64,000 nt of DNA, from the NCBI GenBank assembly GCA_963829545.1, contig CAWHIX010000006.1, positions 1-64,000 on the forward strand, written 5' to 3'. Every line of letters begins with the position of its first letter. Position 1 is the stretch's first letter. The position numbers and the translations under genes were made by a program. The DNA comes from JAXGXJ01 sp963829545. Its GTDB lineage: Bacteria > Actinomycetota > Thermoleophilia > RBG-16-64-13. Positions 1 through 8,174 of the stretch are shown here, in pieces. The notes under the pieces are model-generated. The model was not told the origin of the DNA, did no database searches, and was given only the letters and a program-made list of their open reading frames with translations.

Positions 1-456
1 ATGGCCATTGAAGAGCGTTGCCAAAAGGGTTTCATCACCGAGGTCGAGGAGTCGACCGGCAGGGCCGGGGCGGGGTCGATGCCCCTGGTGGAATTGCCCT
101 CGCACGCCTGTTCGCCTGCGCCTGCCCGAGCTGCCCCTGGAGAGCGGGGGGCATGGCGGCTCCGCCCGCCCGGCCGGGCGGCGGGAGGACCTGGTGGTTG
201 GTCTGGGCCGGAGCCGCGCCATCCTCACGGAGCCGCGGGAGGCCACTCCGGAGCGTCGGGTAGCCACCACGGAGCGTCGGGTAGCCAACACGGAGCGCCG
301 GGGGGCGTGACGGCCTTGGAGGCGGAGTTGCGCCGAGCCCCGATCCCGGTCGTGCCCGGTGTCCCAGGATAGCCTCCACCTAGACGTCTTCGCCCTCGAG
401 CCCGAAGAGTCGAGGCCGTGGCCGAGAGCGTTGCCTGGGCGGTCGGGCGGGTGATA
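1..456 (+). CDS. selA: L-seryl-tRNA(Sec) selenium transferase, 3' fragment, frameshifted
   Basis: SelA converts Ser-tRNA(Sec) to Sec-tRNA(Sec) using selenophosphate and PLP. Only the C-terminal part lies in the window. The peptide STGRAGAGSMPLVELPS near bases 55-105 matches the conserved SelA C-terminal region (a Gly/Ser-rich turn followed by LP-x-ELPS). Further pieces, APIPVVPG and then SLHLDVFALEPEE and AESVAWAVGR, appear in different frames, so at least three frameshifts are present. The end is placed at the TGATAA near 452-457 by joining frames. A 21-bp unit repeated three times lies at about 242-304. Identity rests on these short motifs and on selB and selC directly downstream. Confidence 0.6.
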
Positions 457-514
457 ACCGGGCCGTGCTCCGGGGGCCCGCGACGAGTTAGCCGATGCCG
501 GGAGCGGAAGACAG

Positions 515-2635
515 GTGCCCGGCCGGCGAGGACCGCGGCCCCTGACCCTCGGCACGGCCGGACACATCGACCACGGCAAGACCACGCTGATCAAGGCCCT
601 CACCGGCCGCGACACCGACCGCCTCAAGGAAGAGAAGGAGCGGGCATCAGCATCGAGCTGGGCTTCGCCGAACTGGCCCTGCCCAACGGCCCCGCCTGAG
701 CGTCGTCGACGTGCCCGGGCACGAGCGTTTCGTCAAGAACATGGTGGCCGGCGCGACCGGCATCGACCTCTTCATGCTGGTGGTGGCGGCCGACGACGGG
801 GTCATGCCCCAGACCCGCGAGCACCTGCGCATCATCGAGCTGCTCGGCATCGCCGCCGGGCTGGTCGCCCTCACCAAGGTCGACATGGTCGACGCGACAT
901 GGTCGAACTGGTGCAAGGCCGACATGGAGGAGCTTCCTGGCCGGCACCCGCTACGCCGAGGCGCCCGATCGTGCTGGTGAGCGGCGTGACCGGGGAGGGC
1001 TTGCCCGAGCTGCTGGCCACGCTCGATCGCCTGGGCGCTGAGGTCCCGCCCGCCCCGCCTATCCGGCGACGCGCATGCCGGTAGACAGGGTCTTCTCCCT
1101 GAAGGGGATCGGACGGTGATCGCGGGCACGCTCTGGTCGGGCAGTCTCAGCCGCCGAAGACACGGTCGCCATCCTCCCCCCGGTCGCGGGGCGAGCCGGC
1201 GGCGGCGGCGGAGCCGCCGCGACGTGCGCGTGCGGAGCGTCCAGGTGCACGACCGCGAGGTCGCCGCGGCGGCCGGCGGCCAACGGGTGGCCCTCAACCT
1301 GACCGGCGTCGAGCCGGGACGAGGTCGACCGCGGCCAATGGGTGGTCAAAGACCCGGCCATCGAGCCCACCTATCTGGCCGACGTGCGCTGTCGCTGCTG
1401 TCCGACGCGCCCGGTGCCGCTGCCCCGGGTCTCGCGAGTGCCGGGTGGACCACGGCACGGCGGAGATCCTGGCCAAGGTGGTGCTCGCTGACCGGGAGAT
1501 CCCTGCGACCCGGGCGAATCCTGCTACGCCCAGGTGCGATTCGAGGAGCGGGCTCTGGTCTACCCGGGCGACCAGTTCATCGTCCGCTCGGTGACCCCGG
1601 TGACCACCATCGGCGGGCGGCCGGGTGGTCGATCCCGCGCCGCACAAACACGGCACGGGAGCCCGGTGGCACGATCGCCTGGCCTTGCTGGAGAAGGGAG
1701 CCCCCGGACGCGATCGCCGCTGTCTTGCTGGAAGAATCGTTTCCGCTGGGCCTGGACCGGAGCGAGACTCGAAGCGAGTCCTTACCTGCTGGCGGTTTGC
1801 CGCTCCGGAAGTCGTCGCGGCAGTCGCCGGCCTGCTGGCCGACGGCCGCGCCCTGCCGGCCGGACCGGCCCGGCCGCGCCGCCCGCGGCGGGGGCACGGG
1901 CGCGCCGTAGCCGCCCGGAAGCCGTGCCGCGGGGACCGCCACAAGCCGCCACCGGGCAGCCGGGGCTCGACGCCTGCTCTTCCACGGCCCGTCGCTGCTC
2001 GCGCTCACCAACGCCACTCTGGCCGCGCTCCGCGCCCGGGCCGAGAAGGACCCGCTCAACCCCTACCTGACTCTCGGCGAGCTGCGGCGCGAGCTGGCCG
2101 GCGGGCAAGGAATGGCCGGCGCTCGACGCCGCGCTCGAGCGCCTGCAGGCCGCCGACGAAGTGGTGCGCACGCGAGCACGGCTATCGCTGGGCCAAGGCC
2201 GGCCGGTCCGGATGCCGCCCAGACGACGAGATCGAGCGCCTGCTGGCGCAGTTCGAGGGGGCCGCCGGAGTCGCGCTGCTGGCAGCAGGTGCCACCGGCC
2301 GGCGCCCGGCGCGCCGAGACGCCCAGCGTGGCAGTGGCGGCCGAGGCGTGGGCTCGCGCCTCGCGACGCCCAGAAGTTGGTCGATGCGCTGGCGCGCCAG
2401 GGCAGGTTGGTCAAGGTCGGCGAAGACCTCTACTATCCGCCCGAGCGGCTCGAAGCGCCTTATGGGCCGACTCGCCGCGGCCATGGAAGCAGCGGGCCAG
2501 ATCGACCCTCGCCGAAGCCCGCGACCTGCTCGGCACGTCGCGGCGCTACGCCAGGCCTTGCTGGAGCACATGGACTCCGAAGGCCTGACCCTCAGGGTGG
2601 GGGAGGCGCGGCGCCTGCGGCGCCGCCGCCGGTGA
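515..2635 (+). CDS. selB: Selenocysteine-specific elongation factor SelB, multiply frameshifted
   Basis: SelB is the GTPase that brings Sec-tRNA(Sec) to the ribosome at UGA codons followed by a SECIS hairpin. The GTPase motifs can be read by switching frames: G1 GHIDHGKTTLIKALTG, then RGISIELGFA-like residues, G3 VVDVPGHERFVKNMVAGA, and G4 ALTKVDMVDA. Domain II is recognisable around 1080-1150 (RVFSLKGIGTVIAGTLWSG). The winged-helix C-terminus that binds mRNA gives fragments such as LTLGELRREL and EGLTLRVGEARRLRRRR, ending at 2635. The likely start is GTG at 515. Roughly ten or more frame changes occur. The intact tRNA-Sec next door argues that these are largely sequence errors, but real decay cannot be excluded from one sequence. 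Confidence 0.8.
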
Positions 2636-2747
2636 GAAGGGTCGCGACCAGTTCGAAGAAACGGAATGGGCTTGGACAGCCGGCTGGCTGGGCTGACTGC
2701 CTGTGGCGCCCCGTCGGGCGGCGCTGACGTGTCTCGAGGTTGAACGC

Positions 2748-2844
2748 GGAGCGGCGTTCGGTCTGGTGGCCGGCCCGGTCTTCAAAACCGGTGTTGGGCG
2801 GTAGTCCCGTCCAGGGTGGGTTCGATTCCCATGCCGCTCCGCCA
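2748..2844 (+). tRNA. selC: tRNA-Sec (anticodon UCA)
   Basis: A 97-nt tRNA with an 8-bp acceptor stem (GGAGCGGC at 2748-2755 with GCCGCTCC at 2833-2840), discriminator G and encoded CCA at 2842-2844. The anticodon loop CTTCAAA at 2780-2786 carries TCA at 2782-2784, between a 5-bp stem CCGGT/ACCGG. The T arm has loop TTCGATT at 2821-2827, and there is a long variable arm at about 2792-2815. The long acceptor stem, long variable arm and UCA anticodon together are diagnostic of bacterial selenocysteine tRNA. It follows selA and selB. Confidence 0.95.
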
Positions 2845-3122
2845 GGCTTTGTGCAGGGCTTTCCGTCAAGACCTTCTCCTGGGCGGATTGGGCCTCGACC
2901 ACGTTGCGCTGTCTTGCGAGACTCCTCCCGATCAAGCAGACTGTGACGGAGTGGCCAGAGTGTGGCTGCTGGAGGCACAAGGTCCGTTGGCCGATAAACA
3001 TGATTAGAGTATTACGCCCGGGGGTACAACCGCGGCCAAGACACCCGGACACGATCCGGCGTGGAAGTGGATTGGGATCCGATGCTCGGAAGTACATGCT
3101 ACGAAGAACAGGGAGGGACGCT

Positions 3123-4102
3123 TTGAAGACTCGAAAGAACAGTGGCCGGACCAGGGGGGCCGCACTGACCTGGCTCCTAGTCTTTGTCATTATCGTTGCC
3201 GTATCGGGCGCGGGCGCCGACCACGTCGAACATTGCGACCACGGCGGGCCTGGAGGCCGCGGACGCGTCCTCGGGGACGGAGACATGGACCGGAAACGGG
3301 AGTGAGAACAACTGCGCAGACGGTGGCACCTACCATTGGATTCGACTGCCGGGGGCCAGGGGTTCTCGCTTACTAGCGCTACCTTGGTCGTTACCTTCAA
3401 AGACGCCGCCGGCACGGCTACCACCGACACCGCTGACGGCTACTTCCAGGGGCAAGGCTCCGGGGCCATGCACTTTGATATCACTGGTGGCGAAGTAGAA
3501 GATGCATACGCCGATTGGGAGGGGACCGGGGATCCAGGAAGATGGTGCTGACCATCTCGCATTCGACGTGCAACGTGACCACCACCACCGAGCCACCGAC
3601 CACCACGGAGCCTCCGACCACCACGGAGCCACCGACCACCACCGAGCCACCGACCACCACCGAGCCACCGACCACCACCGAGCCACCGACCACCACGGAG
3701 CCTCCGACCACCACGGAGCCACCGACCACCACCGAGCCACCGACCACCACGGAGGCTCCGACCACCACCACGCCGACCACGGAGGCCACAACCACCACGT
3801 CGACCACGGAGGCTCCTCCGACCACGGAGGGTGGCGTGACCACAGTGCCGACCAGTGGGTCAACGACCACCACCCCAACGACCCCGACGGTTACAGGTGG
3901 CGAGACCACAGTGCCGACGGGCGGCTCGTCGACCACAGCCGGTGGCGGGACCACGACTCCGGGAGTCAGCGGTATCGAGACCGGCGGCGGCGGCACGGCC
4001 GGCCCGGACCGCCGGGTAATGGGCGCTGGCCGCCTTGTCCGCGGTTTCGCTAAGCTTCGTGCTCTCGGACTGGCCGGATCCGCGGCCTTCGCACGCAGAT
4101 AG
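3123..4102 (+). CDS. Secreted Thr/Pro-rich surface protein with sortase-type C-terminus, frameshifted
   Basis: The likely start is TTG at 3123, after a purine-rich ribosome site (GGGAGGGA). A signal peptide follows: KTRKNSGRTRG, then a hydrophobic run ALTWLLVFVIIVAV ending in SGAGA. The next part changes frame at least twice and includes the peptides TTAGLEAADASSGTETW and LVVTFKDAAGTA, an Ig-like or surface domain of unknown family. A stalk of TTTEPP repeats follows. The C-terminus reads IETGGGGTAG, a hydrophobic stretch, and then ALGLAGSAAFARR, which resembles class E sorting signals (a TG motif, a membrane span and a basic tail). The sortase gene immediately downstream supports this reading. 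Confidence 0.6.
3581..3742 (+). repeat. 18-bp tandem repeat encoding TTTEPP stalk
   Basis: Nine copies of an 18-bp unit (ACCACCACSGAGCCWCCG) encode nine TTTEPP units, followed by a degenerate TTTEAP and further Thr/Pro sequence to about 3960. Such stretches usually form an extended wall-spanning stalk. The copy number may be unreliable in the assembly. Confidence 0.9.
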
Positions 4103-4176
4103 TTCGATTCCGGCCGGAGGAGTAGATAGAGGAAGCGAATACATGCGGATCTGAGAGGCGCCGCAAGCGCCGAAGA

Positions 4177-4883
4177 GTGCCCTTGGCTCGCGCCTCCTCA
4201 TTTCGGCGTTCGTGGTCGCGGCGTCGGCGCCACAGTGGTCATCGCGAGCCGCAAGCCGGGAGGCCGCGCTCCAGCCCTCGCCCGCAGTCTCGGACTCACG
4301 TCGCGTCCGAACGCGACGAGCTACCATATCCGGCGACGCTCCCGCCTTCTCCACGCACGACGGCTCGACTTCGCCGCCTCACGACCACGTCGACCACCCC
4401 GCCGACCACTACCACCACCATCTATATTCACCCGATTCCACGACCCGGCCCGGGTGGTGATCCCGGCCATCAGGGGTGGATCCGGAAGTCATACCATGTG
4501 GGCATGCTCGAGAGCGGCGATTCATGGAGGTCCCGCCCTTCGGCCTTGCCGCCTGGTACAAGCTGGGGGCCGGCCCCGGCGCTCGAGGGGGACCGGCTGT
4601 GATCGTGGCCCACGTAGACACGAAGGAAGGTCCGGACGTCTTCTATCACCTGAAGAACCTGGAGCCGGGTGATCAGGTCCTCGTCTACGGAGACGACGAG
4701 GACGTAGCCACCTTCGTCGTGGATTCAAGGAGCAGCAGTTCAAGAACGAGCTCGCCTGTGGACAGAATCTGGAACAACACCTGAGTGAGCCGTCATCAGG
4801 CTGATCACGTGCGCGGGGACTTCGACCGCAGCTCGGGTCACTATCTCTCCAACGTGATCGTCTACGGGCACCTCGCGAAGTAG
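4177..4883 (+). CDS. Sortase (class E/F-like transpeptidase), frameshifted
   Basis: Sortases cleave a C-terminal sorting signal and attach the protein to the wall. The N-terminus holds a hydrophobic segment (LLISAFVVAASA) and a Thr/Pro linker. The catalytic domain is best read at 4530-4775: FGLAAWYKLGAGPGARGGPA, VIVAHVD (catalytic His), FYHLKNLEPGDQVLVYG. After another frame change come LITCAGDFD (the active-site Cys follows LIT) and SSGHYLSNVIVYGHLAK, ending at the TAG at 4881-4883. The order WYxxG, HVDS-like, LITC-GGxFD, GHYxxNV is typical of actinobacterial sortases. At least four frameshifts are present. The start is uncertain; GTG at 4177 is one option. The likely substrate is the Thr-rich protein just upstream. 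Confidence 0.7.
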
Positions 4884-5115
4884 GCCCAAGGTCATCCGGA
4901 GGACCGACGGCCGGGCCTGCAAAGCCCGCCATCGTTGTCACTGGTCCAGTGTCGCTTCACAACCTTGGCCATCGAGTCTCGTTATTCAAGGTTGACTCGT
5001 AGTTCTGAGGCGGCGGCGTTTGGGCGCCCTCCTTTGGGGGTAGGAGATAGAACAGCGCAGCCTCGGTTTACGGCAATCCCGCACAGAAAAAGGACGCCCC
5101 CGGGCGGAAAGCACC

Positions 5116-6104
5116 ATGAAAGAGAAGAAGATAGAGGACGTGCTCAAGGACATTCTCGCAGCAACTGGGCGAAGGCAAGTACTCCAAAGCCCTCGAGGCG
5201 AGCGAGAAGGCAATAGCCCTGAATCCCGGTTATGCGCCTGCGTGGGTGTACAAGGGCATCGCCTTGAAGAAGAGACTGGGTAGGCTCGAGGAAGCCCTGA
5301 GCGTCTACAACACCGCTCTGGAACTCGATCCTGCGGACGCGGACACCTGGTACAACAGGGGCCTCTGTATCGGCGCGATGGAGAGTCGGGAAAAACAGGG
5401 ACTGGCCGTGGAATTGTACTTAAGGTCATCGAGCTGGACCCGAGCTACGTCGACGCGCTCTACAACCTCGCCGATGTCATGGCGGGAATAGCCCAGAGCA
5501 GCAACGATGCCTCGGTCGCACGAGACTGGTATCGGCAGTCGGAAGAAGCGTACGACCAGGCAATGGCGGTCGCTCCGGACAGCCCCGAGCTCTACTACAG
5601 CAAGGGCGATCTCTTTGCCAAGCAGGGGAGGTTGCAGGGAAGCTCTGGACTTGATCGAGCGAGCAGGCGGAATTGAATCCCGGGTACGCCGAGGCCTGGT
5701 ACGCCAAGGAATACATTCTGGGCGAGATGGAAAAGCGCAGCGAAGCGTTGGACGCCTACCGCAAGGCCATCGCGCTGAATCCCAGTTCAGGACTCAGCGT
5801 AAGGGCATGGATCAACACGGGGAACGTTCTTGGAGAACTGGGGAAGGCCTCTGGAAGCGCTGGAAGCCTACGACAAGGCGATCGAGATAGACCCCAAAGA
5901 CTTCGAGGAGTCTCGTCTTCAGCTCCCGGGCCAACCTGGTACAACAAGGCCGTCACCCTGGCGAAGCTGGGCAGAGAGAAGGAAGCACGGCAGGCCTATG
6001 AGAAGGCGGTCGATCTCCGCAGCAAGAGCGAGAAGCTTCGCGAGCCGGTCAAGGAGATGACCTGGCCGGTCGTCAGGGTCGAGGAGCGCATCAAGCAAGC
6101 GTAA
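5116..6104 (+). CDS. TPR-repeat protein, frameshifted
   Basis: A tetratricopeptide repeat protein of about 330 residues. Repeats are visible as KALEASEKAIALNPGYAPAW, EEALSVYNTALELDPADADTWYNRG, a VIELDPSYVDALYNLADVM unit, SEEAYDQAMAVAPDSPELYYSKGDLFAKQGR, and ELNPGYAEAWYAKEYILGEMEKRSEALDAYRKAIALNPSS-type units. It starts with MKEKKIEDVLKDIL and ends with VRVEERIKQA. No signal peptide is seen, so it is probably a cytoplasmic scaffold or partner-binding protein; the partner is unknown. About five frame changes break the gene. Confidence 0.65.
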
Positions 6105-6248
6105 GGAGCGGGTGTCGGCCGGCGGGCGGGAGGCCCCTGTCCGCGACCATCACGAGCCAAAGTCGCCGTGCTACGACCGCTGAGGCGAAGGGCGACCGGG
6201 GTCGGGCCGGACGGCATCGCTCGGCGGCATGAGGTAGACTCGTCTCCA

Positions 6249-6803
6249 ATGAGCTTCTGGTACTTGATGGGGATAGCCCTTGCGCTGGCCATGGACGCCT
6301 TTGCGGTATCCCTGGCCTCGTGCTGTCGCCTTCCCCGAGTCAACGCCGGCCACGTCGCCCGGCTCGCCCTCAGCTTCGGCTTCTTTCAGTTCCTGATGCC
6401 CGTGGTCGGGTGGCTTGCGGGCCGGGGGCTTTCGCGCTGGCTCACCGCGTTCGATCACTGGGTGGCCTTCGGTCTCCTCGCCCTCATCGGCGGCAAGATG
6501 CTCTGGGAGTCGTTCCGGCCCCCCGAAACTGGGGGTGCGGACCCCACACGGGGTTGGATGCTCTTGACCCTCGCCATCGCGACCAGCATCGACGCGCTCG
6601 CCGTGGGGCTGAGTCTGGCCGTCCTCGACGTTTCCATATGGGTGCCGAGCATCGTCATAGGCATCGTCGCAGCCGTCCTCACCACCATCGGGGCTCTCTT
6701 TGGGTCTCGTCTCGGCCGACGGTTCGGTGTCTGGGCGGAGCGATTCGGCGGCGTGGTCCTCATCGGCATCGGCATCAGGATCCTCGTGAGCCACCTCTTC
6801 TAG
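6249..6803 (+). CDS. mntP: Putative manganese efflux pump MntP
   Basis: A 184-residue integral membrane protein with about six hydrophobic spans, the usual size for MntP. The N-terminus MSFWYLMGIALALAMDAFAV carries the conserved acidic residue in the MDAFAVS motif of the first span, and the second half repeats it as ATSIDALAVGLSLA. This internal duplication is typical of the family, which exports Mn2+. The ATG at 6249 is preferred over an upstream in-frame start because it matches the family N-terminus. I looked for a yybP-ykoY manganese riboswitch upstream and could not see a convincing one. Confidence 0.9.
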   Translation: MSFWYLMGIALALAMDAFAVSLASCCRLPRVNAGHVARLALSFGFFQFLMPVVGWLAGRGLSRWLTAFDHWVAFGLLALIGGKMLWESFRPPETGGADPTRGWMLLTLAIATSIDALAVGLSLAVLDVSIWVPSIVIGIVAAVLTTIGALFGSRLGRRFGVWAERFGGVVLIGIGIRILVSHLF

Positions 6804-6970
6804 GGCAAGGCTTCCGCCGCCGCTCGCCTTCCGCTGAGGGGTGCGCGGCGGGAGGGTCGTCACCCGGGGCGAAGGCGCGGCCTGCGTGCGGCCCGTTTGC
6901 TTCTATGCGTTCGCTGGGTAGTAGCATCGAAGTCGGATAAGCGGATTCCTCCGAGTGAAGGGAGTTGCCG

Positions 6971-7255
6971 ATGCGCCGAGGGGGTATGGGCGGTCCAGGT
7001 CGCCGAGCGATGAGGCGGCGTGTCCGACGGAAGGTGCGGCGGAGACGCATTCTCATCGGTGGGGCCGTGGTGCTGGCGGCCAGCGCCGGATCCAAGGCTG
7101 TGAAACTCAGTCAGCAGGACGCCGAGAAGATCGAGGAAGCCACCGGGATGCCTCCAGAGGATCTCGAAGACGGGGAACTCGAGGAGACGATGGCGGAGTT
7201 GGACATCCAGTCGCAGCCGGTGACCCCGGAGGACGAGGCGGCACTGGCCGAATAG
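6971..7255 (+). CDS. Small basic/acidic membrane-anchored protein, unknown function
   Basis: A 94-residue protein of unknown family. The first 30 residues are extremely basic (a cluster of Arg and Gly). They are followed by a short hydrophobic segment, ILIGGAVVLAASAGSKAV, and a strongly acidic tail rich in Glu and Asp (for example EDLEDGELEETMAELD). The layout suggests a single-pass membrane protein with an Arg-rich cytoplasmic face. A ribosome site (AAGGGAG) precedes the ATG at 6971. A strong hairpin follows at 7290-7323, so it is probably a single-gene unit. Confidence 0.65.
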   Translation: MRRGGMGGPGRRAMRRRVRRKVRRRRILIGGAVVLAASAGSKAVKLSQQDAEKIEEATGMPPEDLEDGELEETMAELDIQSQPVTPEDEAALAE

Positions 7256-7289
7256 CGGGACTGACACAGGGCGATTTCGCGCGCGCGGA

Positions 7290-7323
7290 GAGGCCCACAT
7301 GACTTGGTGGTCATGTGGGCCTC
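7290..7323 (+). terminator. Perfect 14-bp hairpin, likely terminator
   Basis: The arms GAGGCCCACATGAC (7290-7303) and GTCATGTGGGCCTC (7310-7323) pair perfectly around the loop TTGGTG. No T-run follows. It lies 34 bp after the stop of the small membrane protein. Confidence 0.6.
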
Positions 7324-7448
7324 ATCATGCGCCGCTCCGACAGCAGGGTGAAGGTCTCGGCGACGTGGTTTCCCGAAGCGAAATCGGTGGTACTCATTGA
7401 TGATATAGCTTCCACCATACCGAGCAAACGCCCATCACGGAGGCAACC

Positions 7449-7820
7449 GTGGCGATAGACGTCGAGAGCGCCAAGGAGGAACTCCTACTGCTACAGGACC
7501 AGTTGGGGGGTGCAGACGAGCGACTGGCCGGCTCGCTTGCCACCTCTCTCGAGGAGGTGTCCGGCGAAGAGTCCTCCGACCAGCATATGGCCGACGTGGG
7601 GACCATCACACACGACCGGGAGTTGGACGAGTCGATCCAGGGGAACACCGAGCGGCTGCTCGTTCAGGTGAAGCGGGCCCTGGCCAAACTGGACGAGGGG
7701 ACCTACGGCGTCTGCGACCGGTGCGGGAAGCCCATCGAGGAAGACCGGTTGCGGGCCGTACCCTACGCCACCCTGTGTCTCCAGGACCAGAGGCTTCTGG
7801 AGCGCTCGGAGCAGATCTAG
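7449..7820 (+). CDS. DksA/TraR-type zinc-finger protein
   Basis: A 123-residue protein with an N-terminal helical hairpin (about residues 5-70) and a C-terminal zinc-finger segment, YGVCDRCGKPIEEDRLRAVP then YATLCLQDQ. The family binds the secondary channel of RNA polymerase and modulates initiation, often with ppGpp. Only three of the four usual Cys ligands are visible (CDRC and LC), as in some DksA-like relatives. The start is GTG at 7449, after GAGGCAACC. A terminator hairpin follows at 7911-7944. Confidence 0.85.
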   Translation: MAIDVESAKEELLLLQDQLGGADERLAGSLATSLEEVSGEESSDQHMADVGTITHDRELDESIQGNTERLLVQVKRALAKLDEGTYGVCDRCGKPIEEDRLRAVPYATLCLQDQRLLERSEQI

Positions 7821-7910
7821 GCGGGGCAGGCTGCGGTGTGGGACGAGCCGGCGTCGCTCCGAGGCACTGGGCCCCGGTCCGGAGCGGCGTCTTCCTGGCC
7901 ACGAATGGAG

Positions 7911-7944
7911 AAGGCCCCCATCCGCTCGAGTGGACGGGGGCCTT
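7911..7944 (+). terminator. GC-rich hairpin terminator
   Basis: The arms AAGGCCCCC (7911-7919) and GGGGGCCTT (7936-7944) pair perfectly, with a further TCC/GGA inside the loop region. It follows the DksA-like gene by about 90 bp. The 230 bp from here to the end of the sensor kinase on the other strand hold no gene I can support. Confidence 0.6.
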
Positions 7945-8174
7945 GTGTCTGTGCGATGGCGGACAGAGGATCCGGTCCCCATCGCTGCGGGTGATTTGGG
8001 CCTCGACCCGCTCAGCCATGCAGCCACGCACCCTGTGGGAAGTGCGTAACCATGCGACGACGGATACGAGGAAGAAGTTCCTGCAAATGATCGGAAAGCC
8101 GGCGTCGCTCTGCGCGACCGGCCAGCCGGCTCGGCGGCTGCCTGTGGCCTTCGAGCTACCGAGATCGGTGGTGG

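Noticed and set aside
3581..3742. Regular 18-bp repeats that could be mistaken for a CRISPR array.
   Set aside because: There are no unique spacers; the repeat is in frame and encodes TTTEPP.
6105..6248. A yybP-ykoY manganese riboswitch upstream of mntP.
   Set aside because: The region is short and very GC-rich, and I could not find the conserved core of that riboswitch.
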